DNA of 5,862 nucleotides from the NCBI GenBank assembly GCA_052035915.1, contig JBPOHE010000055.1:1-5862 (forward strand). Reading direction: 5' to 3'. The position numbers and the translations under genes are program-made. This DNA is from JBPOHE01 sp052035915 (GTDB lineage Bacteria; Pseudomonadota; Gammaproteobacteria; Chromatiales; Chromatiaceae). Positions within the stretch are counted from its first letter, which is position 1; each line of letters starts with the position of its first letter. This document shows, one piece after another, positions 1-5,862 of the stretch. Under the pieces are notes generated by a model. It was not told the origin of the DNA. It made no database searches and was given only the letters and a program-made list of their open reading frames with translations.

Positions 1-111
1 AATTTGCTCCGTCTCGATACCTCCCGTAAGGGCGGCATCCACACCCGCCGCATCTTGGCCGCGTCTTCTGATTCCTATCGCGCCAACCTCCTCGGGCTTA
101 CGTTACTTTGA
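1..111 (+). pseudogene. C-terminal tail of a DDE transposase, probably IS4 family (runs off left edge)
   Basis: An open frame enters from the left edge and gives 36 residues before a TGA at 109-111. The tail contains the basic stretch HTRRILAASSDSYRANLLGL. It matches the tail of a second transposase at the right edge of the window (5750-5862, minus strand) at about 9 of 20 aligned residues, including R, I, AA, D, YR and NL, so the two are homologous. Such a basic tail with an R-(x)-I-x-AA...D-x-YR pattern is what I associate with IS4-family DDE transposases. The catalytic core lies outside the window, so the family call is an inference and I cannot say whether the element is intact. The stop is followed at once by a 13-base sequence shared with the other copy, which suggests that the element ends here. 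Confidence 0.6.
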
Positions 112-112
112 T

Positions 113-125
113 GCGATTGCCCTGG
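113..125 (+). repeat. 13-base repeat at the end of the left IS (inverted copy at 5736-5748)
   Basis: The sequence GCGATTGCCCTGG follows the stop codon of the left transposase tail by one base. Its exact reverse complement, CCAGGGCAATCGC, lies at 5736-5748, just beyond the stop of the right transposase tail. Both copies sit at the same place relative to a homologous gene, so they are probably the inner terminal repeats of two related insertion sequences. The bases beyond them (GCCGC on the left, ATAAG on the right) no longer match, which fits an element boundary. Confidence 0.55.
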
Positions 126-325
126 GCCGCAAGGATCGAGCCAATCATCGGCTGACGTCCCTATGTTATATTCGGTGTCCAAAGCGTCCCCGGCCGCTGG
201 AAGCGGCGACTTTCCCTATCCTGTCTCGCGGTTTTGCCGTCAACGCGACGGCGACAGACAGGGCACCAGGCTCCGGTCTTCAGGGAGCCGCCCATAATAA
301 AGAGAAGGGGACCCCATCCGACCCG
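126..325. other. Gene-less stretch between left IS end and first gene
   Basis: I find no credible coding region here. It contains a 6-bp hairpin, GGCTCC at 269-274 pairing with GGAGCC at 284-289 across a 9-base loop. It also has two AT-rich hexamers that could serve as -10 elements (TATATT at 167-172 and CATAAT at 293-298). Neither has a convincing -35 partner at the right distance, so I do not call a promoter. The promoter for the downstream gene most likely lies in this stretch or is supplied by the insertion sequence. Confidence 0.4.
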
Positions 326-967
326 GTGATAATGGCGGTAAAAGACATGAAACCAGTCACTCTCAATGAATTGAAAGATCTTGGCGGGCTGCTGGCGGAT
401 TTGGTCGCCGAGGGGAGCAGTACCTATTTGCAGGTATTGCGCCGGACCGGCCCCTTTGTTGGCATTGGTCTGCTTGAGGGCCGACTGGTTTTCCTGCAAT
501 GCGGAGCGGCCGAAGGCCAGGCGGCGGTGCCCCTGCTCAAAGAGATCGGCGCCGGAGATCGGGTCCTTTTCTGGCCGCCGCGGCAACAGATCAATCCCTC
601 CCTGCCGGATACACGGGAGGTGTTCGCCATCCTGCAGACCGAACTCCCGGCCCAGGCCGCCGCCCTGCCCAAGGCGATGGAGATCGGTCTGACCCCCGCC
701 CCTCAGCCGAGGGTGGATCCAGTCCCGGAGCGAAGCATCGGCGTGGACAAGGAAAAATATGCCGCGCTGCTTCTCTCCCTGGCCCGGCAATATTTCGGAC
801 CCATCGCCGATCTGATGCTGGATGATGTCCTAGCCGACTTTCCCATCCGGATCAACTCGGCCCATTCCTCGGAGATCCTCAAACTCCTCGCCAAAAACCT
901 GCGCGATCCCGTTCAAGCTAAAAATTTTGTCGCCGCCGCGAGCGCCAAGGTGCAGTCGTTGTTTTGA
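326..967 (+). CDS. Hypothetical protein with DUF4388/PATAN-like N-terminus and helical C-terminal tail
   Basis: This 213-residue soluble protein has no signal peptide or membrane segment. Residues about 10-85 alternate a leading helix with strands and contain the pattern GRLVFLQCG followed by a helix, AAVPLLKEIGAGD, and a closing strand, VLFWPP. This resembles DUF4388/PATAN domains, which occur in bacterial signalling and gliding or twitching control proteins. Residues about 90-140 form a linker rich in Pro and Ala. Residues about 143-213 are helical, with YFGPIADLMLDDVL and a final LAKNLRDPVQAKNFV segment, recalling short C-terminal domains (DUF8082-type) attached to kinases and two-component proteins. 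Both assignments are fold-level impressions, so no function is claimed. The first codon is GTG at 326; ATG at 332 and ATG at 347 are alternatives. A purine-rich GAAGGGGA at 304-311 is too far away to settle the choice. It reads in the same direction as the pump operon but is 245 bases away from it, so it may be a separate unit. Confidence 0.68.
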   Translation: MIMAVKDMKPVTLNELKDLGGLLADLVAEGSSTYLQVLRRTGPFVGIGLLEGRLVFLQCGAAEGQAAVPLLKEIGAGDRVLFWPPRQQINPSLPDTREVFAILQTELPAQAAALPKAMEIGLTPAPQPRVDPVPERSIGVDKEKYAALLLSLARQYFGPIADLMLDDVLADFPIRINSAHSSEILKLLAKNLRDPVQAKNFVAAASAKVQSLF

Positions 968-969
968 CT

Positions 970-1038
970 GATTCTCGTCCCCTGGCCCCAGAGTGGTTCC
1001 GGCGCGCGGTACCGCTCTCCCAGTCGTCAGCGAGAATC
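970..1038. repeat. Nested inverted repeats after the hypothetical gene
   Basis: An 8-base inverted repeat, GATTCTCG at 970-977 and CGAGAATC at 1031-1038, encloses a second stem: AGAGTGGT at 990-997 pairs with ACCGCTCT at 1011-1018 with one G-T wobble. A perfect 10-base palindrome, GCGGTACCGC, occupies 1006-1015 and would compete with the inner stem. The structure starts three bases after the TGA of the upstream gene. There is no T-run behind it, so it is not a standard intrinsic terminator. It could be a structured 3' end, an attenuator-like fold or a protein-binding site. Confidence 0.4.
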
Positions 1039-1209
1039 TTCCGGCGGGGAATGGGTCCGTCCTTTTTCCCGCCCACCCCTTGAAGATCAGCCCAGAGGCT
1101 CCCGCCGAGCTGGCCGGTCGGGCTGATGCGCCTTGAGCGGGCATTGGGTATGCTGCCCTCCATCCAAGGGCCCGAAACTTCCATGGACCACGGCCAACTA
1201 TGGCATGAT

Positions 1210-1226
1210 CTTATGAGATACATAAG
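1210..1226 (+). promoter_or_regulatory. Perfect 6-bp dyad over the probable adaptor start codon
   Basis: CTTATG, then AGATA, then CATAAG form a perfect inverted repeat with a 5-base centre. The ATG in the left arm (1213-1215) is the best start codon of the adaptor gene. The surroundings (1205-1255) are markedly richer in A and T than the rest of the window. As DNA the dyad could be an operator for a repressor of the pump operon; as RNA the hairpin would hide the start codon. Either role is inferred only from symmetry and position. No regulator gene is present in the window. Confidence 0.4.
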
Positions 1227-2364
1227 AAAAACAAGAAATTACCATAACCCCCTCCGTTGCCCGCCCCGGGCCTGGTGGCTCTGTATCCTTCTGATCGGTT
1301 GCGAAGGAAAATCCACCGTCCCGGAAAAGCCCACCCCGCCCCCGGTGCCCGTGGTCGCCGGGGTGGTGCAGCCAAAGACCATGCCGGTGCGGCTCCGGGT
1401 TTTCGGCCATGTCGAAGCCCAGGCGACGGTGACGGTGAAGGCGCGGGTGGATGGTCCTATCCGCAAGGTGTTTGTACGGGAAGGACAGGAGGTCGAGGTC
1501 GGAACCCCCTTGTTCGAGCTTGACCCCCGCCCCTTCGAGATCCTGGAGCGCCAGGCCGAGGCCAATCTCGCCCGCGATCGGGCCAAGCTGGACAACGCCC
1601 GCCAGGAAGAGCGTCGGCAACAGGAATTGGTGCGGCAGAAACTGGTATCCCAGGAGCAGTACGAGCAGATCCGCACCGACCGTCAGGCGGCGGAGGCGAC
1701 GCTACGCGCCGACGAGGCGATGCTGGAGCAGGCGAAACTGCAACTGGAATATTGCCGCATCGCCTCCCCCATCCGCGGCCGGGTCGGCAGCCTGCTCACC
1801 CACCAGGGCAATCTGGTGAAGGCGAACGACACCGCCCTGCTGGTGATCAACCAGATCACTCCCATCGACGTCGGCTTTGCCGTTCCCGAGCCCTATCTGG
1901 GCACCATCAAGTCGCGCCAGTCTCAAGGCCCCTTGCTGGTGGAAGCGAGCCTCCCCCAGACCGACCAGCCCCCGCTCCAAGGGCAACTCTCCTTTATCGA
2001 CAATGCCGTGGATGACAGCACCGGCACCATCCGCCTCAAGGCACAGTTTCGCAACGAGCAACAGCTCCTCTGGCCGGGCCAGTTCGTCGCCGTGACCCTG
2101 ACCCTCTACGAACAGCCCGAGGCCCTGGTGATCCCCGCCTCCGCCTTGCAGACCGGCCCCAAGGGTCACTTCGTCTTCGTGCTCAAGGACGAGGATTCGG
2201 TGGCCTTGCGCGAGGTGCGGGTCGATCGCACCGACGAGAGCGAGGCGGTCATCGCCCAAGGGTTGCAGGCCGGCGAGCGCCTGATTCTCGAAGGCCAGTC
2301 GCGTCTGGCCAATGGCTCCAAGGTAAAGATCAAGAACGCCAAGCCGTCTCCGATCCAGCCATGA
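1213..2364 (+). CDS. RND efflux periplasmic adaptor lipoprotein (MFP/HlyD family, MdtA/AcrA-like)
   Basis: This is the membrane-fusion subunit that links an inner-membrane RND pump to an outer-membrane channel. The start at 1213 (383 residues) gives a basic n-region (MRYIRKTR), a hydrophobic stretch (WWLCILL) and a lipobox LIGC with Cys30, so the mature protein should be lipid-anchored. The frame is open upstream with ATGs at 1126, 1150 and 1183, but those would put up to 29 extra residues before the signal peptide. No start has a clear Shine-Dalgarno. Using the 1213 numbering, the first lipoyl half lies near residues 77-105, an alpha-helical coiled-coil hairpin at about 107-178, the second lipoyl half follows (SPIRGRVGSLL), and then come the beta-barrel (FAVPEPYLGTIK) and membrane-proximal domains. 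The hairpin carries the R-x3-L-x6-S tip motif (Arg135, Leu139, Ser146) known to contact TolC-type channels. The stop codon overlaps the pump start as ATGA, so the two genes are translationally coupled. Confidence 0.93.
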   Translation: MRYIRKTRNYHNPLRCPPRAWWLCILLIGCEGKSTVPEKPTPPPVPVVAGVVQPKTMPVRLRVFGHVEAQATVTVKARVDGPIRKVFVREGQEVEVGTPLFELDPRPFEILERQAEANLARDRAKLDNARQEERRQQELVRQKLVSQEQYEQIRTDRQAAEATLRADEAMLEQAKLQLEYCRIASPIRGRVGSLLTHQGNLVKANDTALLVINQITPIDVGFAVPEPYLGTIKSRQSQGPLLVEASLPQTDQPPLQGQLSFIDNAVDDSTGTIRLKAQFRNEQQLLWPGQFVAVTLTLYEQPEALVIPASALQTGPKGHFVFVLKDEDSVALREVRVDRTDESEAVIAQGLQAGERLILEGQSRLANGSKVKIKNAKPSPIQP

Positions 2365-5300
2365 ACCTGGCCGAACCCTTCGTCCGCCGTCCGGTGATGA
2401 CCAGCCTGCTGATGCTGGCCCTGATCCTCTTCGGCCTCATGGGCTATAAACGGCTGCCGGTGAACTCCCTGCCCACGGTGGACTTCCCCACCATCTCGGT
2501 GACCGCCAATCTGCCGGGGGCCGCTCCGGAAACCATGGCCTCCGCCGTGGCCACGCCGCTGGAAAAACAGTTCACCGCCATTGCCGGTCTGGACTCACTC
2601 AACTCCACCAGCACCCAGGGCATCACCCAGATCACCTTGCAGTTTGCCCTGGAGCGCGACATCGACGCCGCCGCCCAGGACGTGCAGACCGCCATCGCCG
2701 CGGCGGCACGCAATTTACCGCCCGACATGCCGACCCCACCCACCTTCCGCAAGGTCAATCCGGCGGAGATCTCGGTCTATACCCTGTCGCTGACCTCGGA
2801 GCTGCTGCCGCTCTCGACCATCAACGAATATGCCGATTCCATCGCCCGGCGTTGCTCCATGCTGGAGGGCGTCGCCCAGGTGAACATCTTCGGGGCGCAG
2901 AAATTCGCCGTGCGGGTCCAGGTCGATCCCAGCCGACTGGCGGCGCGGGGCATCGGCCTCGACGAGGTGCAAGAGGCCATCGCCCGCGGCAACGTCAATC
3001 TGCCGACCGGGATCCTGCATGGCCGTCATAAGGCGATGACCATCGAGGCCAGCGGTCAGTTGCTCAACGCCGAGGCGTATCGCCCGCTGGTAGTGGCCTA
3101 TCGTCAGGGATCGCCGGTGCGGCTGGGGGAACTGGGACAGGTGATCGACAGCGTCGAGGACGATCGTCTGGCCGCCTGGCACAACGAAACCCGGGGGATC
3201 GTGCTGGCGGTGTACCGACAGCCCGGCAGCAATACCGTGGCGGTGGTGGACTCAGTGAAGCAACTCCTGCCCGGAATGCGGGCGGAACTGCCGGACAACC
3301 TCAAGCTGAATCTGCTGTTCGATCGCACCCAGGCCATCCGCGACTCGGTCCATGACGTGCAATTATCCCTGGTGCTGGCCCTGGTGCTGGTGGTGGCGGT
3401 GATCTTCCTTTTCCTCCGCAATGCCTCGGCCACCCTGATTCCCAGCCTGGCGCTGCCGGTCTCCATCGTCGGCACCTTTGCCGTCATGTATGCCTATGGC
3501 TTCAGCCTCAACAACCTCTCCCTCATGGCGCTCACCCTCTGCGTCGGATTTGTGGTGGATGACGCCATCGTGGTGCTGGAAAACATCAGCCGTCACATGG
3601 AACAGGGTAAATCCAGGCTCCAAGCCACCCTCGACGGCTCCCGGGAGATCAGCTTCACCGTGGTGTCCATGACCCTGTCCCTGGCGGTGGTGTTCCTGCC
3701 CGTCTTGTTCATGGGCGGCATCCTGGGCCGACTGCTGCACGAATTCGCCATCACCATCATGGCGGCGGTGCTCATCTCCGGGGTGGTCTCCCTCAGCCTG
3801 ACGCCCATGTTGTGCAGCCGTATGCTGCGGATAGAACGGCAAGGGTCCTCCCATGGCTGGTTTTACCGGGCCAGCGAGGCGGTCTTCGAGGGCATGAGGT
3901 GGTTGTACGATCTGAGCCTGCGGGGGGTGCTGCGCCATCCACGGCTGACGCTGCTGGCGTTTTTCGGCATCCTGGTGGGAACCATCCATCTCTTTGCGGT
4001 GAGTCCCAAGGGCTTTCTGCCCAGCGAGGACGTGGGCCAACTGCTCTGCTTCACCGAGGGCGGTCAGGACATCTCCTTCGAGGCCATGACCGAGAAGCAG
4101 CGCGCCCTGGTGGAGATCGCCCGTCAGGACCCCAATGTGCGCGATGTCATGTCCTTCGTCGGCATCACCGGCAGCAGCCAGTCGATCAATCTGGGGCGTA
4201 TGTTCCTCATGCTGAAACCCCGCAACGATCGCCCGCTGTCGGCGGACCAGGTGGTGCAGTCCCTGCGTCCCAAACTGGCCACGGTGCCCGGCATCAAAAC
4301 CTACCTCAACAACCTGCCGCCCATCCGCATCGGCGGCATGCTCACCAAGAGCCAGTATCAATATTCGCTACGGAGCAGCGATATCGACGAGCTACTGGAA
4401 TGGGCGCCGCGCATCGAGGCCAGACTCAAGGCCATCTCCGGCCTGCTGGATGTCTCCTCGGACCTGCAGATCGCCACGCCCAAGCTGCGGGTGGAGATCG
4501 ACCGCGACAAGGCGGCGACGCTCGGCGTCAGTCCCCAACAGATCGAGAACGCCCTCTACAGCGCCTTCGGCGCCCGTCAGGTCTCCACCATCTACGCCCC
4601 GAGCAACCAATACGCGGTGATCCTGGAACTGGATCCGCACTATCGGCGGGACGCCACGGCCTTGTCGCTGCTCTATGTCCGCAGTGCAAGCGGCCAATTG
4701 GTGCCCCTCAACAGTCTGGCGAAGATGCATTCCAGCGTCGGCCCCCTGAGTGTCAATCACATCGGCCAGTTGCCGTCGGTCACCCTCTCCTTCGATCTGA
4801 AACCCGGCGTCTCCCTCGGTGAAGCGGTGCAACAGATCCAGACGGCCGTCAACGAATTACGCCCGCCGCTCACCCTCTCCGCCAGCTTCCAGGGCGCCGC
4901 CCAGGCCTTCCAGGCCTCCATGGCGGGGATGGGGATGTTGCTGCTGATGGCGATCCTGGTCATCTATATCCTGCTGGGCATCCTCTACGAGAGTTTCTTC
5001 CATCCCATCACCGTGCTCTCCGGTCTGCCGACCGCCGGGCTCGGCGCCCTCCTCACCCTGCTCTGGTTCAAGCTCGACCTCAACATGCTCGGCTTTGTCG
5101 GCCTCATCATGCTGGTGGGCATCGTCAAGAAAAACGCCATCATGATGATCGACTTCGCCATCGAGGCCCGCCGGCGCGGCGCCGAGGCCGGTCAGGCCAT
5201 CTATGAGGCGGCCCTGGTGCGCTTTCGTCCCATCATGATGACCACCATGGCGGCGCTCATGGGCAGTCTGCCTATCGCCCTGGGGCTCGGCGCGGGGGCG

Positions 5301-5438
5301 GAGGCGCGGCAACCCCTGGGATTGGCGGTGGTGGGCGGATTACTGGTGTCCCAGATCCTCACTCTCTACATCACCCCGGTGATCTATATCTCTCTGGAAC
5401 GGCTGCAAAGCCGATTGAAGCTCAAGGACATCGGTTGA
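2361..5438 (+). CDS. RND multidrug efflux transporter permease (HAE1 family, MdtB/MdtC-like)
   Basis: This is an intact 1025-residue inner-membrane proton/drug antiporter. It has the duplicated RND layout: TM1 near residues 12-31, a large periplasmic loop to about 335, TM2-TM6 to about 490, TM7 near 527-547, a second periplasmic loop to about 853, then TM8-TM12. TM4 carries the proton-relay pair Asp400-Asp401 in GFVVDDAIVVLENI, and TM10 carries Lys924 in VKKNAIMMIDFA, corresponding to Asp407/Asp408 and Lys940 of AcrB. Segments such as PGAAPETMASAVATPLEK and GFSLNNLSLMAL are characteristic of the MdtB/MdtC branch, and E. coli MdtC has the same length. That branch exports bile salts, novobiocin and similar compounds in enteric bacteria, but the substrate here is unknown. 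The ATG at 2361 overlaps the adaptor stop codon. Only one permease is encoded, whereas E. coli uses an MdtB-MdtC pair, so a homotrimer is likely. No outer-membrane channel gene follows. Confidence 0.95.
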   Translation: MNLAEPFVRRPVMTSLLMLALILFGLMGYKRLPVNSLPTVDFPTISVTANLPGAAPETMASAVATPLEKQFTAIAGLDSLNSTSTQGITQITLQFALERDIDAAAQDVQTAIAAAARNLPPDMPTPPTFRKVNPAEISVYTLSLTSELLPLSTINEYADSIARRCSMLEGVAQVNIFGAQKFAVRVQVDPSRLAARGIGLDEVQEAIARGNVNLPTGILHGRHKAMTIEASGQLLNAEAYRPLVVAYRQGSPVRLGELGQVIDSVEDDRLAAWHNETRGIVLAVYRQPGSNTVAVVDSVKQLLPGMRAELPDNLKLNLLFDRTQAIRDSVHDVQLSLVLALVLVVAVIFLFLRNASATLIPSLALPVSIVGTFAVMYAYGFSLNNLSLMALTLCVGFVVDDAIVVLENISRHMEQGKSRLQATLDGSREISFTVVSMTLSLAVVFLPVLFMGGILGRLLHEFAITIMAAVLISGVVSLSLTPMLCSRMLRIERQGSSHGWFYRASEAVFEGMRWLYDLSLRGVLRHPRLTLLAFFGILVGTIHLFAVSPKGFLPSEDVGQLLCFTEGGQDISFEAMTEKQRALVEIARQDPNVRDVMSFVGITGSSQSINLGRMFLMLKPRNDRPLSADQVVQSLRPKLATVPGIKTYLNNLPPIRIGGMLTKSQYQYSLRSSDIDELLEWAPRIEARLKAISGLLDVSSDLQIATPKLRVEIDRDKAATLGVSPQQIENALYSAFGARQVSTIYAPSNQYAVILELDPHYRRDATALSLLYVRSASGQLVPLNSLAKMHSSVGPLSVNHIGQLPSVTLSFDLKPGVSLGEAVQQIQTAVNELRPPLTLSASFQGAAQAFQASMAGMGMLLLMAILVIYILLGILYESFFHPITVLSGLPTAGLGALLTLLWFKLDLNMLGFVGLIMLVGIVKKNAIMMIDFAIEARRRGAEAGQAIYEAALVRFRPIMMTTMAALMGSLPIALGLGAGAEARQPLGLAVVGGLLVSQILTLYITPVIYISLERLQSRLKLKDIG

Positions 5439-5447
5439 TAGGCTGGA

Positions 5448-5642
5448 TCAGGCCGCAAGGCCGTAACCCACCAGGAGATTCAAGATCTCTTCCCAGACCC
5501 CAGGCTCGATCCAGCGTTGCCAGCGCATGTAGATCCTGTGCCAAGGGCCGTAGGCGTTCGGCCAATCCCGCCACGGCGTGCCCGTGCGGAGAGCGTGCCG
5601 CACAGCTTCCAACGCCTCGCGGTTCTTGACCGTCGGCGGACG
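5448..5642 (-). pseudogene. Truncated IS5-family transposase (N-terminal DUF4096-like fragment)
   Basis: On the minus strand, about 57 residues match the N-terminal region of IS5-family (IS427-type) transposases: EALEAVRHALRTGTPWRDW, then AYGPWHRIYMRWQRW, then PGVWEEILNLL. The recognisable pattern is LRTG-x-PWRDLP...FGPW...Y-x-R-x-RW...G-x-WE-x-I. The frame runs on for seven unrelated residues to TGA at 5448-5450. The catalytic DDE core that should follow is missing. The open frame reaches back to an ATG at 5744, but that codon lies inside the end repeat of the neighbouring IS4-like element and residues 1-34 resemble nothing, so the real homology begins near 5642. The fragment ends only about ten bases from the pump stop codon, so an IS insertion followed by deletion shaped the 3' boundary of the operon. 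Confidence 0.72.
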
Positions 5643-5700
5643 AAGGCTCGGGAAACACAGGGCTCTGGGGAAGGGATAGGGGCCGACATCCAGCTTCTCC

Positions 5701-5720
5701 TCCCCCTGCCGGGAGAGGGA
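5701..5720. repeat. 20-base imperfect palindrome between the two IS remnants
   Basis: TCCCCCTGCCGGGAGAGGGA is nearly self-complementary, with 8 of 10 positions pairing. This type of CCCTC...GAGGG palindrome is common as a dispersed intergenic repeat in GC-rich proteobacteria. It has no T-run on either side, so it is a weak candidate for an intrinsic terminator. It lies in the 90-base gap between the IS5 fragment and the right IS4-like end. Confidence 0.35.
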
Positions 5721-5735
5721 AAAGCGACTACTTAT

Positions 5736-5748
5736 CCAGGGCAATCGC
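5736..5748 (-). repeat. 13-base repeat at the end of the right IS (inverted copy of 113-125)
   Basis: CCAGGGCAATCGC is the exact reverse complement of 113-125. On the minus strand it begins one base after the TAG stop of the right transposase tail, the same spacing as on the left. It is best read as the inner terminal repeat of the second IS4-like element. Confidence 0.55.
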
Positions 5749-5749
5749 G

Positions 5750-5862
5750 CTATGTAGTGGCTGGGGTCAGGACGCCGAGGATAAGGTTCAACCGATAGTT
5801 ATCATTGAGAGCTGCGCGAATTTTGCGTTGGCGAAGGCTATCGCGTACCGGACCATTGTGGC
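5750..5862 (-). pseudogene. C-terminal tail of a second IS4-like transposase (runs off right edge)
   Basis: Read on the minus strand, an open frame enters from the right edge and gives 36 residues, including SLRQRKIRAALNDNYRLNLI, before a TAG at 5750-5752. It aligns with the left-edge tail at about 9 of 20 residues (R, I, AA, D, YR, NL), so the two belong to the same transposase family but are not copies of one element. The basic helix followed by LNDNYRLNLILG is typical of the extreme C-terminus of IS4-type DDE transposases. The rest of the gene is outside the window, so completeness cannot be judged. Confidence 0.58.

Noticed and set aside
161..790. 209-residue open frame on the minus strand
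   Set aside because: It lies opposite the 326-967 gene, has a low-complexity Gly/Arg/Gln-rich composition without domain-like patterns, and is best explained as an antisense shadow of a GC-rich gene.
1043..1073. GGCGGG (1043-1048) pairing with CCCGCC (1068-1073) as a terminator before the efflux operon
   Set aside because: The loop is 19 bases and the T-run lies inside the loop rather than after the stem, so it is probably a chance pairing.
3363..4361. 332-residue open frame on the minus strand
   Set aside because: It is antisense to the conserved RND permease and rich in His, Gln, Asp and Gly, as expected for the complement of a membrane-protein gene.
3812..4822. 336-residue open frame on the plus strand in another frame
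   Set aside because: It lies entirely inside the permease gene and its Arg/Gly/Pro/Ala-rich translation has no recognisable motif.
5451..5462. GGCC-GCAA-GGCC hairpin just after the pump as a terminator
   Set aside because: The stem is only 4 bp and no T-run follows, so it does not meet the pattern of an intrinsic terminator. The decamer GGCCGCAAGG also occurs at 125-134, but a 10-base match in such GC-rich DNA is not informative.
5643..5744. Upstream part of the minus-strand frame (residues 1-34) as the real N-terminus of the IS5 transposase
   Set aside because: The residues do not resemble an IS5 N-terminus, and the ATG falls within the 13-base end repeat of the IS4-like element, so the extension is a chance fusion.
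1..5862. CRISPR array, tRNA, rRNA or phage-defence system
   Set aside because: No regularly spaced repeats, no tRNA-like cloverleaf or rRNA sequence, and no nuclease, helicase or toxin-like gene can be seen in the window.

Overview
The window is a GC-rich chromosomal segment from a Gram-negative bacterium, most likely a proteobacterium. The basis is an inner-membrane RND transporter with its lipoprotein adaptor, which implies an outer membrane, together with proteobacterial-style insertion sequence remnants. I cannot place it to genus from the sequence.

Layout. Positions 1-125 hold the C-terminal tail of a DDE-type transposase (probably IS4 family) reading rightwards, followed by what looks like the end of that element. 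After about 200 bases with no gene comes a 213-residue protein of unknown function (326-967). Its N-terminal half looks like a DUF4388/PATAN-type sensory or scaffold domain and its C-terminal helical part resembles a small regulatory tail domain. A 245-base gap with nested inverted repeats leads to a two-gene operon: a periplasmic adaptor lipoprotein (best start 1213, end 2364) and a full-length 1025-residue RND pump of the MdtB/MdtC type (2361-5438). The two are joined by an ATGA stop/start overlap. Directly behind the pump stop codon lies a truncated IS5-family transposase fragment on the minus strand, then the tail of a second IS4-like transposase, also on the minus strand, running off the right edge.

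How it works together. The adaptor and pump would form the inner-membrane and periplasmic parts of a tripartite drug or toxic-compound exporter. The outer-membrane channel (TolC family) is not encoded here. The adaptor keeps the R-x3-L-x6-S hairpin-tip motif that contacts TolC-type channels. The pump keeps the proton-relay Asp pair and Lys, so the system looks intact.

Most notable structure. The two transposase tails at the window edges are homologous to each other, point inward, and are each followed straight after the stop codon by the same 13-base sequence in inverted orientation (113-125 and 5736-5748). The hypothetical gene and the pump operon are therefore bracketed by related IS ends, like cargo of a composite-transposon-like or IS-assembled island. 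I see no clearly new biological system. The points most worth following are this bracketing, a perfect dyad lying over the adaptor start codon, and the uncharacterised 213-residue protein.
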